DNA from: Membranipora membranacea
Taxonomy: Eukaryota > Bryozoa > Gymnolaemata > Cheilostomatida > Membraniporidae
Length of the DNA: 60,000 bases
Assembly: GCA_914767715.1 (NCBI GenBank)
Contig: OU612068.1
Span: 24,864,001 to 24,924,000 of the forward strand
Direction of reading: 5' to 3'
The notes beneath the pieces were generated by a model, which was given only the letters and a program-made list of their open reading frames with translations, ran no database searches and had not been told where the DNA came from. Positions 22,480 through 36,072 of the stretch are shown here, one piece after another. Each line of letters opens with the position of its first letter. Positions within the stretch are counted from its first letter, which is position 1. A program made the position numbers and the translations under genes.

Positions 22480-22835
22480 ACAGTATTTTTCTTTACTGCT
22501 TGTAGTTATGTAGCATACAATCTGCTAACATTTGTCAGTGTTTATCATTGGCAATTCATGAGGTCAAATTTCGATTTTTGTTACCTTTACTAAAACAATT
22601 TCTGATCAGATGAACCTTTTAACTTTCATCAATATGAGATAGCCCTTGTTTAATTGATGTTGGGGTCAATATTAAGGTCCCAGTGGGATAAATACTTTCC
22701 TCTACTCCCCCTAGTTATGTAGCATACAATCTGCAAACTTGTCAGAGTCTCTCATGGGCAATTGGCATGATGTCAAACTTGTTTGTTTGTGATTTCCAAA
22801 ATTAACATACCTGATCAGATGAACCTTTCAATTTT
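22480..22835 (+). repeat. Tandem duplication, ~209-base period
   Basis: GTTATGTAGCATACAATCTG occurs at about 22505 and 22714. Each copy is followed by GTCAGTGT-like or GTCAGAGT-like sequence, a CATTGGCAATT-like stretch, TGATGTCAAA and CTGATCAGATGAACCTTT. The two copies are clearly diverged. Confidence 0.7.
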
Positions 22836-22839
22836 TGTT

Positions 22840-25220
22840 CAATGTTTTTCCTTCCCATCCCTGTCTCCTTCCCATCTCAATTAATATTTGTAATTTGATA
22901 TTATATTTTTGCTTTCCACTGTAAATGTTATTTACTAAATACATAAATATAAACCTTAACGTGATATATCGCCTTTTCAGTTTCTCAGGAACTACTTGTC
23001 CCATCTCAAAAATTCTTTCACTGACGCGTTGCCAGTAGTCTGACTTAAGTTTAATATCACAATTTTTTTTAAACAGCATGTTTCTATCTTGATTAATTTT
23101 ACATAAACTAAAATACATTGAAAACATATAGGCAGCAATGGGCAAAATGATGCAGTAAATTACGTTATGCAAAAGCGTTATGAAAATCTATGCAGTTTGA
23201 CATGCAAAGCACATTGTGTACAACAACGGATCACCGTTTTTGGGTGATTGTTTAGCATCGAAAGAGAAATGTTTATGCTCATAACTTCTCTACTATTAAA
23301 TTTATCATCAAGCGCCACGATCGTAACCTCGGAATTACTCTCCAGATTAATGGAAGCTGGTGTGTACAACATGTTGTTTAACCTATTTTCAGCTTTTTGG
23401 CTGGAAAGGAGTGCATGTTTTGGACCAAATAAAGCTGGTTTAGCCACAAAAATCCAAATATCTCAAGATGTTATGCCATAATCAACAATCGCTTCGGTCA
23501 AAACCTAGACAATCTCCTACTGTTCATCATGCTGACAACAAATCTGACTGATATCTCTCTGAATTTCTGAATTTTGGCTGGAAGATTTTGACCTAAATTA
23601 GTTAAAATTAGGGTTATTATCTGTTACAGTTGTGACAACCAGGATCTGAGAGCTGGTAAGATTTTTTGTGGAAGTGACAGTACAAGACCAAAATGGTAGA
23701 ATAATGTGGAAATTTTAGTTTCTGCATTATTTCGGTTGCATGTATTGAAGGGTCAGAAATGGCCCTTTAACTATTGCAAAAATCAATTTCAAGTCTCGAA
23801 GACAGGAGGCCTAAAATCATAAGGTTGCACTAAAATGTGACTCCTGCAGTAAGTGCCATGCCTCCTCTTTATGGTGAAAGCATAAACTAATCAAATACCT
23901 CAAATACAAGGCACAGAGGGCTCAATTTAAAAAGGCTACTTTTTGCCCCAAAATGAACTTCAAGAGGTCACTGCGACTCAACGTCAAATATTTGGGAGGT
24001 TTCAACTGTGAAAATAACTATAAGACATGATCACCAATACAAGATTAAAAAGTTTTGAAATGCGATATATCACTTAGCGTCAGTGCACGGAGTTAAAGAC
24101 AAGGAGATGCAACAAAGATAGCCTCAGTGTCTTTCTGATGATATTGTCTTTTACTCCTTGGTCAGTGTGAGGATTTGACAAAGGCTAGTTGAGGTCGAAA
24201 GATACCTATGAATTAATTTGAATGCCAGACAGTACAGAGGCTGCATCTGTCTAATGGACAAAAGTTTCAGGTCAAGGCGGGTTTTAAATAGGATTTTTAG
24301 TAGAAGTATACCTAATACACAAGATCTGCTCAGTACCTTTGTGTGTTTATCTGGTTAAAGTTGCAAGGATGAATTTTAATATATGATTGGGTATATAAAC
24401 AAGCAAATACTGTCAACTATCAAAGAAATGTGATAGTTAATGATCCGCCAAATTTTGATAGCAACATGAAGTGACTCATGTCAAGTATGTGATGTTTGAG
24501 TGAGTATTTGCGTATAGTGTATAGATGCTACCAAATATATTTCATCACTGCAATGATGTGGAGGTTAACGTGAGAGTTTAAATCTGTTAAACATTTAACA
24601 TGCTATCTGCCATGGTCTGGGTTTTTCTCGAAATTACCTCCCAACATTGTATAAATATTCAGTAATAGGAACTGAACATGGAATTTTCTGATGTATAACC
24701 CCTGGTTTCCCACAGGTGCTACCGATTCCATATTTTTGAAATAAATAAGTTGGTCTACATCCAGATAGAATCAGTATAGACAAAATTAGTTTTTTTCGCC
24801 ATTATATTTAATTAAATAGAAGAATGAAGTAGATGTGTAAAATGAAGAAAGTAAATTGAAAAAATTAACTAAAAAAATAAAAGAATAAAAAATTAAAATA
24901 AGTAATAAAGTGAAAAACAATAATATCACAACCGCAATGGGACTCCGTGTCAGGGAGGAGGGAGTAATGAAATATATGATTACAACCAAGCTTTGTAAAC
25001 TTTTAAACTTCAATAAAATTTGAAATTTTTAACTGCATAGAAATTCAGGCTACTATAAAATGTTTACCTTTACAAAAGAATCCTGTACGGGTTTTAATTT
25101 GATGAATTATTTAGAGAACAGATTAAATAAGATTGAATGATGATAATAAAATAATTTCATGCAAATTTCAATTCAAATTACAATGAGTGGACAGATGCCG
25201 CATTTTTTATCTAATCAAAA
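22840..25220. other. Intergenic stretch, no gene recognised
   Basis: Open frames here (for example the 114-codon minus frame ending near 22828 and the 77-codon plus frame at 23248-23481) have no recognisable domains. The sequence is AT-rich, very AT-rich at 24790-24930. Confidence 0.45.
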
Positions 25221-25225
25221 GCCTC

Positions 25226-25298
25226 AGGTCAAGACGGGTTTCGAACCCGTGACCTTCTGCGTGTTAAGCAGATGTGATAACCACTACACCACTCGACC
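25226..25298 (-). tRNA. tRNA-Val-like (anticodon AAC), minus strand
   Basis: The reverse complement matches the copy at 19220 through the whole 73-base cloverleaf: GGTCGAG acceptor, TTAACAC loop and ACGGG-TTCGAAA-CCCGT T arm. Flanking bases extend the acceptor to 10 pairs (TCAGGTCGAG/CTTGACCTGA), and the discriminator is again T. The flanks otherwise differ mostly from those of the plus-strand copies. Confidence 0.7.
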
Positions 25299-25559
25299 TG
25301 ATATATATATTTGCAAGCATTAAGGTTGAATAACTCCAATCTCACTCCACAACCTTTCTCTACATGCTGAGATAATGACTGGTTCTGATACCCACAGGGA
25401 TATAAGAAAACTTTGAGCTATAAAGTGACATGCATGGCCTCCATTTCCTTGCTATGGATTGTGGAGAAGTTGTATTAAAAAAACAGCTGATATTTAAATA
25501 ACATTTTGTCAGTAAAGTACACAACAGGCTATACTAAGGGAAAGCAATGGGATTATATG

Positions 25560-28500
25560 GGTATTAAATAGAATTATATCCTCCAATTTTATTGGAGTTA
25601 AAAAATTAATTTTCTCCCGAACTGACAAACTGAGAGGCGTAGAACTAAGACATAGTATTTAGGCAACCTATCTACACATATATCTGTTAGCAGTGAATTA
25701 TGCCAAGATGTCAGTTACAATCTCTGTGAAATCAGATAACTTAATTGAATTTGATGACCTGTAACCAAAATATACATTTTATATCCAATTTTGTGGCGAA
25801 CAATCTCAATTCGATCTGAAAATCTATATCAAATACAATATTGGTTATGTCCTTTAATATTCAATGGTGACAATTCAATCCTGGTAACAAACTGGTATTA
25901 CTGCCTCATCATAATAACAGACTTGATATAGGTTCATTTAATTGTGATTAAAGTAATTGATGTTTCAAAGGCTGTACAGTTCAGAATCAGAGTCAAGTAG
26001 AAATGAACTATGAAACAAAACGCTGAGACTTCATTCACAAATCAAGATTCATATAAATGGGAACCTCATCTCATATCAATTCACCATAATTGAAAACACA
26101 CTTAAATCAACATCGCTTTTGAGAGATGTGAGTGGCTCTGTGGTACGATATGGTGAATTATTTACGGTGATTTCTAGTATGTTGCAATGAAACTTAAAAA
26201 ACTTTTGGAGAGGCAGATTCTCAAGTTAACTGCCCAATTTATAATTGATGGTATTCCATATTATTTAAAACTGTGACTGATAACACATTCCACAAAAGTA
26301 CAAAGCGATTAAAGAGGAAATCTTCCAAAAATTAAAAATCATATCTTGCATTTTTTTTTAATCATTTATCTTGCGGACATTTTACTTTAATGGAACAAAT
26401 GAATAATATTGGCGCAAGCACTATTGGACGAGGAACCTATTTGGAAAGGGTTGTTGGTGGACTCTTCACCCCTCCCCTTACCACTACTGCCTAAATTTCT
26501 TCAATCAGCTACTAATTTTGGTACCAGGTACAGCACCACCGATATTTGAAATGGAATGCAAATCATTATTGATCGCCATTTCGGGCTTTGGATGGGGATT
26601 TTTGGTAGGGTGTTTTTAGTTTTTTTGGCAATTGTTTTCATGACTTGGTTTAACGCCATCTCTCTCAAACTTGAGTGAGAAAAATTTTTCAAGAAGAAAT
26701 AAGGGATTGCCAGGTCTGTCAGCAGTGAATCATGCCAAGATTTTTATTCAAATTTAACCACTGTGGATTGACAAACCGTTCTCAACTGCCAATCACCTAT
26801 CTATACATGACCAACTCCTTCTTCAGGAACAAAACTTATTTGGTATAATGAATGTCAGCCAGAGGACAGACCATTGTTGAACTTGAAATCAAAATTTATA
26901 CAACTAAATCGTTATTGATTGCCGTACATGCCTGATTACTTGGGTTGACTTTTATTGACCATCGGGCTTCACAAAGGAAATTTGATACAGATAATGATCA
27001 TGGATATTTCATTGACAATTTTCCCTAACCCTAGACGGGTATTATTTACACTTTAGTACTGTGACTTAAAAATCATTTCAAAACCAACGAACCTTTGGCG
27101 CTGTTTGTATTTGCAAAAATATAACCAGCTTCATCAGTATTGCAACCCCGCAACCCCGTAGCTCAATCCTAGATCATCAGACAATGTATCAGGTACATGA
27201 TCACTAATTTAAACACTGACAAACACTTGGATCCCTTTTGAGTTCACATAAGACTTTAAATACGAAAAACTAGTCAGCTTTTGCAGTGTTTTCGCATTTT
27301 TTCCCCAATGTTAGCTCTCAAGATGTGAAAGAACTTGATTCGGCACCAGGTACTTCAGTTTATCTTGTATAAATTTGTCAGGAGAAAATCATTAAAAAGA
27401 AATATGAAAATGCTTAATCTGTCAGCAGTGAATCATACCAATATCTGAATTAACATTATTAACAACTGTGTAATAGCCTAAGGTAATTTTCTTGTTTTGG
27501 ATGTGTAATTTGATGTGAGATCTGATCTGATCTGAAAATCTAGCTCAAATACAATACTGGTGATGTCCTTTCACTGCCATTGACAAAATTTCTATACAAA
27601 TACTGTATATTGAACCCATTGTGGTAACTGGGAGAAGCAGTTGGGGGTTTGGGGGGGAAGCATACAAAAAAACATCTCAACATTGGTGCCTCTCACCAGA
27701 AGTGCTTGTGCTTGAAATCACATTCAAAACAACACAGCATTCAAGGGATATGAGTGGCTCTGTGATAGGTTGATTTGGTAGGTGAGGTTAGTTGGTGTGA
27801 TGAAGTATTGAATCATTCACTTTTATGCAGGGAAACTTTAAAAAGAGGGAAAAATCTTGTTCAAGGGATACCTTTTATAGCCTTATTAACATTCAAAGTG
27901 GTCATGTGAACTTTTATGACTTTTTTGCAGGGTAGGGTGCAAGGTCTCTAACATTCACTCAACAGCCACCACGATGACAAAATTTTTATTTTCAATTAAA
28001 ATGTTATTTAAATGTTAGGCTCGTACTACATACCACAAAAGTACAAAGCCATTTTTTTAATTTAAACATGATAGCTCGAATTCATGTTCCATATAATTGA
28101 TTTATCTTACAGACATTTGACTTTAATCGAACAATGTAAATTTGATTGCCAGGTCTGTCAGCAGTGAATCATGCCAAGGTTTTAATTTAAATTTAACCAC
28201 TGTAGCTTGAAAACCGTTCTCAACTGCCGATCACCTATCTATATATGACCAGCACTGGGTTCTAGGAACAGCATTTATTGAGTATATATATCTTTAATGA
28301 CAACCAAAGGACAGACCATTGTTGAGCTTGCAATCAAATTGTATTGATTTGTATTTGATAGATGGCCTCGGATGTTCGGGTTAACATTTAGCGAACATTT
28401 GGTTTTACAGATGCCAGGTGAAAATTTTATTGGCCTTCAATAAAGTCATATTCCATCAATAGCGCTATTGGTTTGGGAAAAATGCCAAGACCCTTCAAGC

Positions 28501-28565
28501 TTTGACCGAAAAACTTTATCCTTTTCCTTTATTCTTGCCAAATGGCCTCAAATATCTATTTGAGA
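25560..28565 (+). repeat. Segmental array module X, copy 1 (with a short piece of module P)
   Basis: Paralogous to about 32130-34210 and 39430-42560. Landmarks include CAGCAGTGAATCATGCCAAG (several times), GGTACCAGGTACAGCA, TTTCGGGCTTTGGATGGGGA, GGGAGAAGCAGTTGGGGGTT and TCAACAGCCACCACGATGAC. The last ~135 bases (28430-28565) match module P (TTCCATCAATAGCGCTAT). Conserved short minus-strand frames near 26501 and equivalents carry random changes and are not counted as genes. Confidence 0.75.
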
Positions 28566-31423
28566 GAGAGAACTTAATATATAATCGATAGCCACTAGAA
28601 CCTCAAATGTCAATTTCGGAACACTCATGGGCCCTTTGCAGTACCCACAAAGGGCATTACATATAAATAAATTGGTTTATAGCCTGTTTAAGGTTGCCAT
28701 TTGTTTTCCAAATTTTCACATAATTCTTGCATGTTAAGAATAGCAATTGACTAAGTCCACTCAATCGATGTATTTGGAGATCGTGATATTATGTAAAAAA
28801 CCCTTCACTGAATCATGGATGTGTATACAATTAACAGTAATGATGATATGAAATATTTCTAAAAACAAAAACAACTGCAAGTAAGATGTTAGTACAAGCA
28901 AGTCAATTAATAATAAAAAATATATATATCGATAGTTCTTGTTAGTTGATGTTATGAATGAACACTAACATGCAAGGTAAAGTAGTTTCATCAGGACTAA
29001 ATTCCAGTAGAGAGGTCTTAATGATTGCATCACGGTAGTGTCCCCTCAACAGGACGAGAGTATGAATTTTACTACAATAAATCATGTATTATTTTGCATG
29101 TATTGTCTCAGAGTATCATGAAATCAATCATTTTGCAGACATTTACCATCAATTTGCACAAGAAATGAAATCAGTTTGTTAGTGGGATCCTCCCCCTTCC
29201 TCGTAACTGTAGCCCTGTCTTAGATCAGCTACTTGTAAGGATATCAGGTATATGATCACCATTTTTCTTGTTAAAATTGAATTTAAATCAAAGACAAATG
29301 TTTTGGCATTTTTCCCTGATGTTAGCTCTCAAGATGTGAAATGACTTGATTCGGCACCAGGCACTTCAGTTTATCTCATCTAAATATGACGAGAGCTAAA
29401 CATTGAAAGGAGTTAAAAAATTCCAAATATGTCAGCAGTGAGTCATGCCAAAATCTGGATACATATGTGAAATCAGGTAATATATTCATTTTCAATGTGC
29501 AGTGTAAACTACAACCGGGCAGAGGAGTGTATGACCCAAATAAACATTTTTAGTCCATGGCAATCAATTTTGATTTGATCTGTAAATTCATATCAAATAC
29601 ATAATTTGTGCTGTTATTGGTGAAACTTCTGTTCAATATACTGTTTACCTTTATCCCATTGCAGCTGAAAAAAGCAGTTGGGGGCGGGGAAGAAGCCCAC
29701 ATATAATGCTTCCAAATAACTGCTACCTCTCACCTCTAACCTCTAGTCCTTGCGCTAACATTCAAATTTTAGCAGTTGATGAATCGTTAAACATCCAATT
29801 TCAAAACATCTACAACAACAAGGAAAGTAGGGGATTAGAATTTTTGAGTCAGGTAAATCAACATAGAATGTATTATTGTGGGATGTAAAATGTCTGCAAA
29901 AATACATGATTATATGAAGCTGATATTTATTTCCCAACAACCATGGTGAAGGATATACTACATCATTACGCACACTCCCAGCTGAATAAGCGTACAAGAA
30001 GCCACAGGTCATAATCCACCTTTACATACCTTAAACAAATCAAAACATTTGGGTACTGCGTTTATTCAAGTATGCCTTCACTAATGGTGATGATATGAAG
30101 TGATCTTTCAAAATTCAAATAAGTTAATGAATCGTGAAGGATGCCATATCATTTGGTTTAATGATGGCAATAATATCTTTGCATTACTGGTATCTGATAG
30201 GTGAGCAGTGCAACCAATGAATTATCACGAATTATTAAAATCACAGCAAGTGGAAAGTCTGCAATTATTATGAAGACTGTTGTAACAGATCGTAGCAGGG
30301 ACCGATTAGCCTGATACATCTTACAAAGCCATTGTACAGTCTGCATTGATATTCCTAACTGTACAGTTATAGGTCATCCAGTATTTTCCATGATGTAGTA
30401 CAAGAATTATTGGACATGCAATTTAATAAATTCGTCTAGAATGACTAAGTTTCTTAATTCCTAAAAAATGGCAGGGAATTATTTGCACAGGAGAGCATCG
30501 ATTGTCAGCGGCATATAACCAAGCTTCGCGTTAGGAGTTTATATTTTTCAAAATAGAACCTGATGCTTTTACTTGGTACATAATGTCAAAAGCATAGGGT
30601 CTATTGGATAGGATTGTCACCAATGAGAGTCAAAGGACATCACCTATGTTGTATTTGGAATGGAACGTTCAGAACTAAATACTAATTGATAGCCATTGAA
30701 ACCTCATGTCAATTTTGGAAGTCTCATTGGCCCTTTGCAGCACACATGTAGGGCATTAAATATAAATAAATCAGTTTATTGCCTGTTTGGGGTCAGTATT
30801 TGGTTTTCTAAATTTTTATCACTCTTGCATGTTAAGATGGCAATCTACTTGGTGCACTTGATCGATATTGAGATTGTGATAATGATGTACAATAATAATT
30901 CTTGTTAGGTGATGATAATCACGAACATGCAAGGATAAGTAAATCATGCAGTTACTCCTGCGGCTAAATATGCTAGTTTTCCCTCAACCGGTATGAGCGC
31001 AGAAATTCCTATCATTGATCAGCTACTTGTAGCAGTATAGGATCACAATTCATTTTTTGAAATTGAAATCAAATCATAAACCAAATGTTTTAACAATTTT
31101 TCCTAGTTTTAGCTCTCAAGATTTGTAATGACTTAATTTGATTTTTGTCACTTTTGTCTTTTGTCCAGTTCACCATCAGAATCAAATACGACACAAAATT
31201 CCTTGCTACAGTGACACATTAAAACCGCATCCACTCAAACTACCTGCTGATAAACTTTACTTTTTGCCCAGAGAATGTTTTAGGACAGATGCAGGCGATT
31301 CACTTTTATGTTCACAATGAAAGTAGTTGGCTTTCTCCCCCTCCAACTGCTTCTCTCAGCTCACATCAGGCTCAAGGCACATGATTTATTGGATAGAATT
31401 GTCACCAATGAGAGCATTGTGAT
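28566..31423 (+). repeat. Segmental array module Y, copy 2
   Basis: Matches module Y at 36073-39005 at offsets of about 7507 to 7590, growing through small indels, and matches Y copy 1 from 28745. Relative to Y copy 3 it lacks about 159 bases near 29792, inside a conserved open frame. It ends at the insertion described next. Confidence 0.8.
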
Positions 31424-31708
31424 ATGACACTTGGACTACGGTACATACACGATGAAGAGCACTTTATCAATGACTTTCTAACTAAATGCCCTTCAGGTCG
31501 CTACCGCACCGTTAAATATCGGGGTACATGGGGTAGAGACAGCTTTTTAAGACATCTCATACATACACTTAATAATATACTATTCTAAAAAACTTTTTAT
31601 ACAACAGAGATCTGATTTTTCCATGTTTTTCTTTCTTGTCAGTATTAACAACGTATTTCATGACCAATTTTTGTCTATGATAGTAATAAATCCATCCATC
31701 CATCCATG
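31424..31708 (+). mobile_element. Insertion present in only one array copy, probable LINE/SINE 3' end
   Basis: The paralogous site at 39010-39016 lacks these ~285 bases: GATATGATACAAAAAG there corresponds to both sides of the insertion here. The insert ends in (ATCC)n at 31690-31704 and is flanked by ATGACAC (about 31426-31432 and 31706-31712). A simple-repeat 3' tail with a 7-base target duplication points to a retroposed element. No ORF is recognisable, so the family is unknown. Confidence 0.7.
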
Positions 31709-34214
31709 ACACAAAAAGTGCTTCACCTTAAGTTTAAAGGACAAATAAAATTATCTAACCTGAATTACTCGCAACAGAGTGCTATGGATGCTCTTCACAG
31801 GTTGAATCGAGAAGGGGGCAGACATTTATCATGAAGTTGCACAAAAATGTGATCAGTTCATGGTTGAGATACTTCGCCCTCATCGCAACTGTATCCCTAT
31901 CCTAGGTCATCGGTAATTGTATCAGGTACCGGATCACCAGTTTTATTGTTTGATCATAGATTGCCAAACATTTGGATCCCTGTCAAGTTCACAGAAGACA
32001 TTAAGTACAAAAAACTATTAGATTTCTTAGTAAGCTTTTGCAGTGTTTTTGGCGCTTTCCCTAATGTTAGCTGTCACTATGTGAATCGACTAGATTCAAC
32101 GGCATGTACTTTAGTTTATCTCATCTTTATTTGGCGGGAGCAAAACATTAAAAGGAAATATAAAAATACCAAATCTGTTAGCAGTGAATCATGCCAAGAT
32201 GTCACGTATAACCTCTGTGAAATCAGATAACTTAATTGAATTTGATGACCTGTAACCAAAATATACATTTTTTATCCAATTTTGTGGCGAACAATCTCGA
32301 TTCGATCTGAAAATCTATATCAAATACAATAATGGTCATGTCCTTCAATTCTCAATGGTGACAATTCAATCCTGGTAACAAACTGGTATTACTGCCTCAT
32401 CATAATAACAGACTTGATATAGGTTCAATTAATTGTGATTAAAGTAATTGATGTTTCAAAGGCTGTACAGTTCAAAATCAGAGTCAAGTAGTACACAAAG
32501 TTCCGTGCCATTATGAAACAAAACGCTGAGACTTCATTCACATATCAAGATTCATGTAAATGGGAACCTCATCTCATATCAATTCACCATAATTGAAAAC
32601 ACCCTTAAATCAACATCGCTTTTGACAGATGTGAGTGGCTCTGTGGTTCGATATGGTGAATTATTTACGGTGATTTCTAGTATGTTGCGATGAAACTTAA
32701 AAAACTTTTGGAGAGGCAGGGTGGAAGCTCTCTAGTGTTCACTCAACATCCACCACATTGGCAAAACTTTTATTATCCGATTAAAGTTAACTGCCCAATT
32801 TATAATTGATGGTATTCCATATTATTTAAAACTGTGACTGATAACACATTCCACAAAAGTACAAAGCGATTAAAGAGGAAATCTTCCAAAAATTAAAAAT
32901 CATATCTTGCATTTTTTTTTTGGATCATTTATCTTGCGGACATTTTACTTTAATGGAACAAATGGACGAGGAACCTATTTGGAAAGGGTTGTTGGTGGAC
33001 TCTTCACCCCTCCCCTTACCAATACTGCCTACATTTCTTCGATCAGCTACTAATATTTGAATATTTGAAATGGAAGGCAAATCATTATTGATCGCCATTT
33101 CGGGCTTTGGATGGGGATTTTTGGTAGGGTGTTTGTAGTTTTTTTGGCAATTGTTTTCATGACTTGGTTTAACGCCATCTCTCTCAAATTTGAGTGAGAA
33201 AAATTCTTCAAGAGGAAATAAAGGATCGCCAGGTCTGTCAGCAGTGAATCATACCAACATCTGAATTAACATTATTAACAACTGTGTAATAGCCTATGGT
33301 AATTTTCTTCTTTTGGATGTGTAATTTGATGTGAGATCTGATCTCATCTGAAAATCTAGCTCAAATACAATACTGGTGATGTCCTTTCACTGCCATTGAC
33401 AAAATTTCTATACAAATACTGTACATTGAACCAATTGCAGTAACTGGGAGAAGCAGTTGGGGGTTTGGGGGGAAGCATACCAAAAAACATCTCAACATTG
33501 GTGCCTCTCACCAGAAGTGCTTGTGCTTGAAATCACATAAAAAGAGGGAACAATCTTGTTTACGGGATACCTTTTATCGCCTTTTTAACATTCAAAGTGG
33601 TCATGTGAACTTTTATGACTTTTTTGCAGGGTTGTGTGCAAGGTCTCTAACATTCACTCAACAGCCACCACGATGACAAAATTTCAATTTTCAATAAAAA
33701 TGATATTTAAAAGTTAGGCTCGTACTACATACCACAACAGTACAAAGCCATTTTTTTAATTTAAAAATGATAGCTCGAATTCATGTTCCATACAATTGAT
33801 TTATCTTGCAGACATTTGATGGTTGGTGGACTCCTTACCCTTCCCCTCACCACTACTGCCTACATTTCTTTGATCAGCTACTAATTTTGGTACCAGGTAC
33901 AGCATCACCGATATTTGAAATGGAATGCAAATCATTATTGATCGCCATTTCGGGCTTTGGATGGGGATTTTTGGTAGGGTGTCTGTAGTTTTTTTGGCAA
34001 ATGTTTTCATGACTTGGTTTAACGCCATCTCTCTCAAATTTGAGTGAGAAAAATTCTTCAAGAGGAAATAAAGGATCGCCAGGTCTGTCAGCAGTGAATC
34101 ATGCCAAGATTTTTATTCAAATTTAACCACTGTGGCTTGAAAACCGTTCTCAACTGCCGGTCACCTATCTATACATGACCAACTCCTTCTCCAGGAACAA
34201 AACTTATTTGGTAT
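31709..34214 (+). repeat. Segmental array module X, copy 2
   Basis: Paralogous to X copies 1 and 3. It is internally rearranged: the GGCTTTGGATGGGGATTTTT segment occurs twice (about 33107 and 33953) with partial repeats between, indicating an internal duplication or deletion relative to copies 1 and 3. Confidence 0.7.
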
Positions 34215-36072
34215 AATGAATGTCAATATGTGAGGTGATGGTTTCGATCATTCGCTTGTATGCGGGGAAAAGAGTCATTTAATCCAGAAACATTTCTTGA
34301 AGGGTGGTGCGGGAACTCTCTCTATGATTGAATTATGGTCTTCACTCAACAGCAAAAGCAATTTAGGAGAGGAGGTGTAAGTTGGATCCCCCCCTCAACT
34401 TCACACTGCCCCCCTAACCATTGTTCAAGCTTTTGGTACCAGGTACAGATCATAGTTTGAAATTGAAGATACTCATAATTGATTGCCATTAGCATCTCTT
34501 TGTTCACATATCAGTTCACACAGGACATTAATTACGAATAAATAACAAATTTTGCATGATTGTGGTGTTTTTTGGCATTATTCCCAATTGTATCTCTGAG
34601 ATGGCTTTGTTCAAGGCTGTGTATTTCTGTATTCTAATTCAAAATTGGAGGGAGCTAAACATCAAAAGGAATCAAAATGTCAAATTTGTCATACCAAGAC
34701 TTCAATCCACTGTGGCTTAAAAAACATCCTCAACAGTTTTCTACATCCCCGTCATTTACATACTTATTTCTCACTCAATTCTCCATTCTCTGCAACTGGT
34801 AGATTGAATCAGTTTGTAGAGCAGTGTATGTGCCAATGTTTTACATTGTCATCATCTGCCTGCATGTTGTACCATGCAAGACACACATAGGCTATCACAG
34901 GTTTTGCTACATAGACTGTTTAATGGCCTTGATATCATTATTAATTACAATAGACCTACTAATAATAAAGGTTTATTATCAATAGGTCTATGCCAATTAC
35001 TGATCAATGATGGGTAGGCAGTCACAGATAAGGGGTGGGGGGGGGGGGTATGATGAGTCCATGAACAGTTCATCTCAAAAGTTGGATCCTCTCACCAATG
35101 GTGCCTGTGCTATCAATCTTCTCTTGTTGTTTTGTAAGTCAAATGTCTGCAAAATACATGATTATATAAAGCTATTTGCATCCTATTCGCAAACTGATAT
35201 TTTAATGTTTTAATTCACATTGACCCTGGTGAAGGATTTATTACATCATCACGCAGACTCCAAACTGATCGGGCGTACAAGATGCCACAGGTCATAATCA
35301 ACCTTTCCATACACCCTGAGCCAATCAATAATATTGTGTTCAGTGTTGATTCAACTGTGCTAACACTAATGGGGATTGGATGTCATGATGTTTCCAAATT
35401 CAAATGAATTAATGAAATGCGAAAGATGCCTCAGCATTTTTTTCATTGTTGGCAATAGATTTTTTGCCTTACTTGTATACGATTGGTGAGCAGCACAACC
35501 AATGGAATATCACAAATTATTGAAATCGAAAGTGGAAAGTCTGCAATTATTATTGAGACAGCTGTAACAGCTCATAGCGGGGACTAATGAGCCTACTAAT
35601 ACATCTTACAGCAGACCATAAAAGCATTTGTACAGTCCGCATTGACTTACCTCACTCTCAAGTTATAGATTATCTATTATTTCCCATGATGTAGTATGTA
35701 TATTGGCAATTTGATTGAGTTAAGTATTTTAGAATGGCTGTCTAAATTTCTCAAATTTTTGGGGAATCATTAGCATAGGAGAGCATCAGTTGTTAGCGGC
35801 ATATAACCTAGCTACGCGTTAGGATGCTTTCAATATATTTTAACAATAGTTTCATAATGAGGGATCACCCACAGGCCAGCGACCTGCAATGGCACAATGT
35901 TAGAATGCTGGCACAAAGATTTGCATTGTTGGCGGGCTTTCTCCTCTCAACTGCCTCTTTTCTTCTATGACTTGCTACATTAAGGTTAAAAGTATGGGAT
36001 CTATTGAATAGAGTTGTCACCAATGAGAGTCAAAGGACAGCACCAATAATATATTTGGAATGGAATGTTCAG
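34215..36072 (+). repeat. Segmental array module Z, copy 2, plus a diverged Y-like tail
   Basis: 34215-34930 matches Z copy 1 (9880-10700). 35220-35880 is a more diverged relative of the second half of module Y, with TGGAAAGTCTGCAATTATTA and GGCATATAACCTAGCTACGC, so an older duplication round is visible here. A run of G occurs near 35034-35048. Confidence 0.65.

Noticed and set aside
23248-23481. 77-codon frame beginning with a signal-peptide-like hydrophobic stretch
   Set aside because: No cysteine pattern, domain or splice partners follow, and the frame ends soon after.
26501-26692. Minus-strand frames repeated at 33801 and 40370
   Set aside because: Present in array module X copies with frame-altering differences and no recognisable domain. 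Explained by duplication.
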